From: Altererythrobacter xiamenensis
GTDB taxonomy: Bacteria > Pseudomonadota > Alphaproteobacteria > Sphingomonadales > Sphingomonadaceae
DNA length: 64,000 bases
Reading direction: 5' to 3'
Assembly (NCBI RefSeq): GCF_900177715.1
Contig: NZ_FXWG01000002.1
Location: 248,001-312,000, forward strand
Shown: in pieces, positions 60,260 to 64,000 of the stretch
How the letters are laid out: the number at the start of each line of letters is the position of its first letter
Position numbering within the stretch: position 1 is the first letter of the stretch
The notes under the pieces: model-generated
Told to the model about the DNA's origin: nothing
The model's database searches: none
The model's input: the letters and a program-made list of their open reading frames with translations, nothing else
Program-made: the position numbers and the translations under genes

Positions 60260-61057
60260 TTATCCGCGCGCGTCGAGCCACGCCCGGCTGGTCCGGTAAA
60301 CTTCCGCAGCGCGCTCCTTGAGGTCGGGAAAGGCCTCGCGCAGAGCAGCAGACCGCTCCTCAACCGCCAATGGCAAGTCATTGGGCAGGGCATCCATCAT
60401 CGCCCCTAGCGGCAGCCCACCCTGACCCAGCGGCATGCGGCGATTGATCGCATCGTCGATCACCGCGTCGGCATCGCCCAGATCAGGTGCATCTGCGGGC
60501 GCATCGCATGGCTGGCAATAGCTGAGCCAATCACGCGGGATTACGGCAAGGTCCTCCGCTGTCCCACCGGAGCGCGCCCAGTGCAGCGTATCGACCAGCA
60601 GCGCCTTGGCATCGCCATCGACCTGTTCAACTATCGCCGACGCTGCGTGGATCGTCTTGACCTCGGTAAACACCCCGAACTCGAGATTGACCCGCACTCC
60701 GGTTCCCTTGGCCCGATCGACCAACAGCTGGAGCTTTGCAGCGGTGGCAGCGGAATCGGGGTCGGAAGACACGCACAGCAGGTTGCGCGCGCCCAGTTCG
60801 GCAGCGATTTCGACCAGTTCGGTGAGCCACGGGTCGGGCGGGCCGGGCATGATCCAGGCCACTTCGAGATCGAGCAGGGGGAGGCCAGCATCGCGCGCCT
60901 GCTGACGGATTGCTCGTGTGGTTGCCGGGGTCCAGCTGTCACGCTCGGCCCACATCCCGCCAAAATCGAATTGCGCCGCGGCGGCCGCCTCAACCAGTTG
61001 GGCAGGGCTTGCTTCGGGCATGATCCCCGCCGCCATCGACAGGAGCCTGCGCGTCAC
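60260..61057 (-). CDS. Xylose-isomerase-like TIM barrel protein (sugar-phosphate isomerase/epimerase fold)
   Basis: A 265-residue protein of the AP-endonuclease-2/xylose-isomerase-like fold. Candidate metal ligands follow the family order: Glu in LLDLEVAW, Glu in VNLEFGVF, Asp and His in LLVDTLHWARSGG, and Glu late in VEERSAALRE. Members isomerise or epimerise sugars or dehydrate/hydrolyse small molecules such as 3-dehydroshikimate. The substrate here is not known. Its ATG overlaps the second SDR gene by four bases (ATGA). Confidence 0.86.
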   Translation of the reverse strand: MTRRLLSMAAGIMPEASPAQLVEAAAAAQFDFGGMWAERDSWTPATTRAIRQQARDAGLPLLDLEVAWIMPGPPDPWLTELVEIAAELGARNLLCVSSDPDSAATAAKLQLLVDRAKGTGVRVNLEFGVFTEVKTIHAASAIVEQVDGDAKALLVDTLHWARSGGTAEDLAVIPRDWLSYCQPCDAPADAPDLGDADAVIDDAINRRMPLGQGGLPLGAMMDALPNDLPLAVEERSAALREAFPDLKERAAEVYRTSRAWLDARG

Positions 61058-61809
61058 AGGGTCTGGCCGTCATCCAGCACGAAATCGGTTCCGGTCACGA
61101 ATTCGGCTGCATCCGAACACAGGAAGAGCAGCGGCGCATCCAGTCCTTCTTCGTCCATCAATCGCCGCTTGGGAAAGCGCGCTATCTGCTTCTTGCCTGG
61201 CTCGGTCTCGAACCAGTCTTGGTTGATGGCAGTGCGAATATAGCCGGGCGAAATCGTGTTCACGCAGATGCCATGCCGCGCCCATTCGCGCGCCATGCTG
61301 CGCGCGGCCTGTTTCACACCCGCCTTGCTCGCCGAATAGGCGACGAGACCGGGCGAAGGCTCGAACGCGGTAATCGAAGCGATCAGCACGATGCGCCCCT
61401 TGGTCGTCCCTGCCGCAATCATGCGTTTCGCGCCTTCGCGAGCGGTCAGGATCGCACCCTTGAGATTGATCGCGAGCGTCCGCTCGATTTCGTCCTCGGG
61501 CATGTCGGCGATCATGCCTGCGCCGTCGACCCCGGCATTGGCGATGACCGTATCGATCGTCCCGAATGCCTCTTCGGCGGCATCGAAGCCTGCAATAATG
61601 TCCGCCTCGCTCGCCACGTCCATCTGCACCGCGCGGGCACGCTCGCCGATTTCGCCGGCGAGCGCCTCGAGACGGTCGGCGCGCCTTGCACCCAGTGCGA
61701 CATTGGCGCCGCTTTCGGCCAGGATCCGACCGAAACGCGCACCAAGCCCGGACGATGCGCCGGTAATGAGTGCATTGCGCCCACCGAGGTCAAACCCGAA
61801 TTGGCTCAT
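61054..61809 (-). CDS. Short-chain dehydrogenase/reductase (catalytically intact)
   Basis: A 251-residue classical SDR. Nucleotide motif TGASSGLGARFG, the structural NAG in VIANAGVDGAG, catalytic Ser in LIASITAFE and intact YSASK with Tyr and Lys. The Asp of VQMDVASEAD after beta-3 suggests NAD(H) rather than NADP(H) is possible. It oxidises or reduces an alcohol/carbonyl. Overlaps the Rieske oxygenase gene by ATGA, so it probably acts on its product, for example a cis-dihydrodiol-like alcohol. Confidence 0.92.
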   Translation of the reverse strand: MSQFGFDLGGRNALITGASSGLGARFGRILAESGANVALGARRADRLEALAGEIGERARAVQMDVASEADIIAGFDAAEEAFGTIDTVIANAGVDGAGMIADMPEDEIERTLAINLKGAILTAREGAKRMIAAGTTKGRIVLIASITAFEPSPGLVAYSASKAGVKQAARSMAREWARHGICVNTISPGYIRTAINQDWFETEPGKKQIARFPKRRLMDEEGLDAPLLFLCSDAAEFVTGTDFVLDDGQTL

Positions 61810-63230
61810 GCGGTCTTGGGCAGTTCACCGTTGATGTATTTCATCAGCGTCGTCTGGAAGTGACGAACACGGCTGTCCTGATAGGCACCCAGTTCCATCT
61901 CTCCATCCTTCATCGCCTTCATGCCTGTTTGGACATGCGGGAGATTGGCCATGTCCTGATCGAACACGCCAGCAAGTTGCGGACCCATGATGTCCGCCGC
62001 CCAGGCGAAGGGCTCGTCATCGGGAATATAGGTCCGCTCGACCGAGCGCGGCCGCTCCTCGCCCTTGGGCGTCGGGAACAGCAGGCGGATCTCCATGATG
62101 CACCAGTCGGGCGTGTCGCCCGGCAGCCAGCGATAGACCAGCGTCGGAAGGAAGCCGATCCACGGAGAGAAGTTCGGGAAGATATTGTAAGTGAAATTGT
62201 CGAGGATCTCGGCGTCCGAGGCATCCGAGTAATCGTAGCCATATTGCTCGGTGAAGCCCTTGCGGCCCGCTTCTGCCAGCACCTTGCGCGCGGCGAGCTG
62301 ATCTTCCGGATCGAACTCGTCCGTGCCGGCGCCCGCGGCAAAGCGGCGGTTGGTGCTTGCGTCGGCACCGCCCGAAAACTCGTTCATCTTCTCGAGAACG
62401 TAGTTCTGGTCCTTGCCATAGAGGTGCGGACTGAGGACGCCCGAAGGGGTGATCGCCCGGTTGAAGTGATCGCCGATGTGATCGTAGCGCGAGTTCGCAT
62501 CGCCGAGGAACGGCAGCAGTTGCGGGTGCGTGGTAACCGAGTGCCAGGCTTCCATGAACGCCTCGGCAGTCGCTTTCCAGTTGGCGGGGATCTTCTTCGC
62601 CACCCACATGCCGGTGTAGCGATTCTCGAAATCATAGCGTTCGTAATGGTCGGCAGCCGGGCCAAGCCAGGTCTTGAAGTCCGGCAGATCATGATTCTCG
62701 GTGATCATGACGAAGCCCTGCCACAGCTCCACCCGGGCTTCCGGAAGGTCGATATCCTTGCCTTCGAGATGCTTGAAATCCCATTCGCACGGGATTTCCT
62801 TCAATGACCCGTCCGTTTTCCATGTGAACCCGTGGAAGGGGCAGCGGAACTGGGTGGAATTGCCGCTCTTCGTACGCAGTTTGCGACCGCGATGGAGGCA
62901 GGCGTTGTAGAAGGCCCGCACGCTTCCGTCGCGCTGGCGGGTGACGAGGAAGCTCTTGTCGTTGATCTCGAATACGACGACATCGCCCGCATCGGGCAGT
63001 TCGTCTTCGCGCGCGGCGAAGAGCCAGACGTTGGGCCACATCTTCTCGCGTTCGAGCTGCGCGAACTCTTCGCTGATATAGGGTTCTACCGGCAGAGGAT
63101 CGTTGGGCATGTCTGCCACGGTTTCCTCGAACAAATAGTCGGGCGGAGTGCGCGTGTCGCCCTTCAGCATTTCCGTGTAGTCCATGCCCGGGCAGCGATC
63201 TTCGCGTGCGATGTTCTTGATTTCGTTCAT
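61806..63230 (-). CDS. Rieske non-heme iron oxygenase, alpha subunit
   Basis: A 474-residue terminal oxygenase. The Rieske [2Fe-2S] site is CLHRGRKL followed after 16 residues by CPFHGFTW. The mononuclear iron site is in NWKATAEAFMEAWHSVTTH, the two His with an acidic residue further on. It inserts O2-derived oxygen into an aromatic or cyclic ring, or demethylates. No small beta subunit, ferredoxin or reductase gene lies in the window, so electrons must come from elsewhere or another system. ATG at 63230 with GAGGAGGGG upstream; a start at 63266 is less likely. Confidence 0.93.
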   Translation of the reverse strand: MNEIKNIAREDRCPGMDYTEMLKGDTRTPPDYLFEETVADMPNDPLPVEPYISEEFAQLEREKMWPNVWLFAAREDELPDAGDVVVFEINDKSFLVTRQRDGSVRAFYNACLHRGRKLRTKSGNSTQFRCPFHGFTWKTDGSLKEIPCEWDFKHLEGKDIDLPEARVELWQGFVMITENHDLPDFKTWLGPAADHYERYDFENRYTGMWVAKKIPANWKATAEAFMEAWHSVTTHPQLLPFLGDANSRYDHIGDHFNRAITPSGVLSPHLYGKDQNYVLEKMNEFSGGADASTNRRFAAGAGTDEFDPEDQLAARKVLAEAGRKGFTEQYGYDYSDASDAEILDNFTYNIFPNFSPWIGFLPTLVYRWLPGDTPDWCIMEIRLLFPTPKGEERPRSVERTYIPDDEPFAWAADIMGPQLAGVFDQDMANLPHVQTGMKAMKDGEMELGAYQDSRVRHFQTTLMKYINGELPKTA

Positions 63231-63265
63231 GGCGACCAGCCCCTCCTCTTGGGCTTCTCCTCGCA

Positions 63266-63288
63266 ATTTACGCAGTGTCGATTTACGC
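63266..63288. promoter_or_regulatory. Direct repeats between Rieske oxygenase and VOC genes
   Basis: ATTTACGC occurs twice at 63266-63273 and 63281-63288, with centres 15 bases apart, in the 115-base gap between the divergent Rieske and VOC genes. This arrangement could bind a transcription factor controlling both. I cannot name the regulator and no regulator gene is in the window. Confidence 0.5.
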
Positions 63289-63345
63289 TTTTATCGCACA
63301 ACTGTCTTCCATCTGATCCTATCGGATTGAAGAGGAGACCGGGAC

Positions 63346-63879
63346 ATGGCGAAAGCAGGCGGATTGGCAGGACTGGGCGAAGTGATGCAGCTAGCCTTCG
63401 TGCCGGACGATTTCGACGCGGCGATCAGCTACTGGACCGAGGTAATGGGGGTGGGCCCGTTCTTCCTGATAGAGAACATTCATCTCGACGGAATGAAGTA
63501 CAAGGGCCAGGCCACCGAGGCGACATTCACGCTGGCGCTCGCCTATTGGGGCGATATCCAGATTGAGCTGATCCGGCCCGAGAATGACGCGCCCTCCATC
63601 TACTCCGACGATTATGCCGCGACCGAGGGCGTCCATCATGTCTGCATACTGACAGACGACATCGCTGACGCTCGCAAGACGTGCGAGGCGCAGGGCGCGG
63701 AGGTCGTGATCGAAGGCAAGTTCGGCGCGAGCGAGGTGATCTATGTCGATCCCGGCAGGGGTACCGGGCACCTCGTCGAAATCCTGCAGCAGGACAATGA
63801 CGGCCCCGACCTCTTCGCCATGATCAAGCAGGCTGGCGAGAATTGGGACGGCAGCGAGCCCGTGAGAACGCTCGGTTAG
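63346..63879 (+). CDS. VOC (glyoxalase/bleomycin-resistance fold) protein
   Basis: A 177-residue vicinal-oxygen-chelate protein with two beta-alpha-beta-beta-beta units: GEVMQLAFVPDDFDAAISYW and GVHHVCILTDDIADARK. Possible metal ligands are Gln in MQLAF, Glu in IQIELIRP, His in HHVCI and Glu in HLVEILQ. Members include ring-cleavage dioxygenases, epimerases and binding proteins. ATG has AGAGGAGA upstream. It is divergent from the Rieske gene and shares its control region. Confidence 0.88.
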   Translation: MAKAGGLAGLGEVMQLAFVPDDFDAAISYWTEVMGVGPFFLIENIHLDGMKYKGQATEATFTLALAYWGDIQIELIRPENDAPSIYSDDYAATEGVHHVCILTDDIADARKTCEAQGAEVVIEGKFGASEVIYVDPGRGTGHLVEILQQDNDGPDLFAMIKQAGENWDGSEPVRTLG

Positions 63880-64000
63880 TCACAGGAGCGCGCATGGCCT
63901 GCAAGACCGTAGGCCGTCCGGTCGGGCTTGCGGCCCGGCGAGCCGATGCTTCAATAGCTTCGTAGAGCCCGCCGGCGACGCGCGAAACTAGCTATTCGCG
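63880..64000. other. Right-edge intergenic sequence
   Basis: No supported gene. It holds the possible repeat core at 63912-63931 and an ATG at 63894 opening a 22-codon frame behind AGGAG; the frame has no recognisable features. Confidence 0.4.
63912..63931 (-). repeat. Possible degenerate repeat core, copy D
   Basis: On the minus strand GCAAGCCCGACCGGACGGCC matches the core of repeats A-C at 16 of 20 positions. It lies 33 bases after the VOC stop, near the window's right edge, so the rest of the element and its gene neighbour cannot be judged. The expected flanking hairpins are not clear. Low confidence. Confidence 0.35.

Noticed and set aside
55694-63879. Genomic island integrated at the tRNA-Thr
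   Set aside because: No integrase, no second copy of the tRNA 3' end and no change in base composition that I can see; the cluster may still be strain-specific.
63894-63962. Small 22-codon frame behind AGGAG after the VOC gene
   Set aside because: Too short, no features, overlaps the possible repeat remnant.
1-64000. CRISPR array, rRNA operon, insertion sequence, prophage or riboswitch
   Set aside because: I saw no regularly spaced repeats, transposase or phage genes, rRNA sequence or known riboswitch core in any gap.

Overview
The window is high-GC alphaproteobacterial DNA whose protein families (a SciP/DUF1153 regulator, DUF3035 and DUF6265 proteins, EcfG-type promoter motifs, sphingomonad-style FabI, ETF and RND proteins) point to the Sphingomonadales, most likely an Erythrobacteraceae member (Erythrobacter/Qipengyuania-like). 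This placement is by recognition of protein families, not by a search. Coding density is very high and many neighbouring genes are joined by ATGA, GTGA or TGATG overlaps.

Region 1 (1-22.7 kb) is a Wzx/Wzy-type exopolysaccharide or capsule locus. Apart from a truncated UDP-GlcNAc dehydrogenase at the left edge (+ strand), eighteen genes run on the minus strand from a WbpM/CapD-like dehydratase (22.7 kb) down to a flippase (1.2 kb): ligase/polymerase, Wza export lipoprotein, Wzc tyrosine autokinase with a Gly-Tyr repeat tail, a TPR-like membrane protein, two GT4 glycosyltransferases, a TylF-type methyltransferase, the initiating sugar-phosphate transferase, an aldo/keto reductase, a split transketolase pair, WbpB- and WbpD-like enzymes, a UDP-GlcNAc 2-epimerase-type enzyme, a second polymerase candidate and an asparagine-synthase-type amidotransferase. 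Together they suggest a repeat unit with an N-acetylated, possibly amidated uronic acid and an O-methylated or unusual sugar.

Region 2 (22.8-46.5 kb) is housekeeping and envelope genes: fabI-brkB-dnaJ; pdxH-CDF-phzF; a class-C serine hydrolase; mnmA; a small protein plus sciP; a GlsB stress membrane protein behind an EcfG-like promoter; an RND efflux pair (with an unusual insertion in the pump) plus DUF445; a divergent sigma-factor-like protein; etfBA behind a palindromic operator; a DUF6265-LprI fusion; sucC; cysQ; an OmpA-family lipoprotein, also behind an EcfG-like promoter; and a CorC/HlyC protein.

Region 3 (46.7-55.6 kb) is one minus-strand run: small basic protein, gpmA, purE, purK, folA, ribF, a glycerophosphodiesterase, ileS, lspA and a DUF3035 lipoprotein, tightly packed and often overlapping.

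Region 4 (55.7-64 kb) begins at a tRNA-Thr(GGT) and holds a likely catabolic cluster of unknown substrate: an SDR lacking the catalytic tyrosine, ThDP-dependent E1 alpha and beta subunits followed by a stand-alone lipoyl domain with no E2 or E3, an NTF2-like protein, an NmrA-like protein, a TIM-barrel isomerase-like protein, a second SDR, a Rieske oxygenase alpha subunit and a VOC protein.

The most unexpected non-coding signal is a family of about 90-base hairpin-rich repeats, with three good copies and one weak one. The three good copies sit in tail-to-tail gaps and share a core sequence plus a terminal hairpin whose GGAT loop is constant while its stem changes in compensated fashion.
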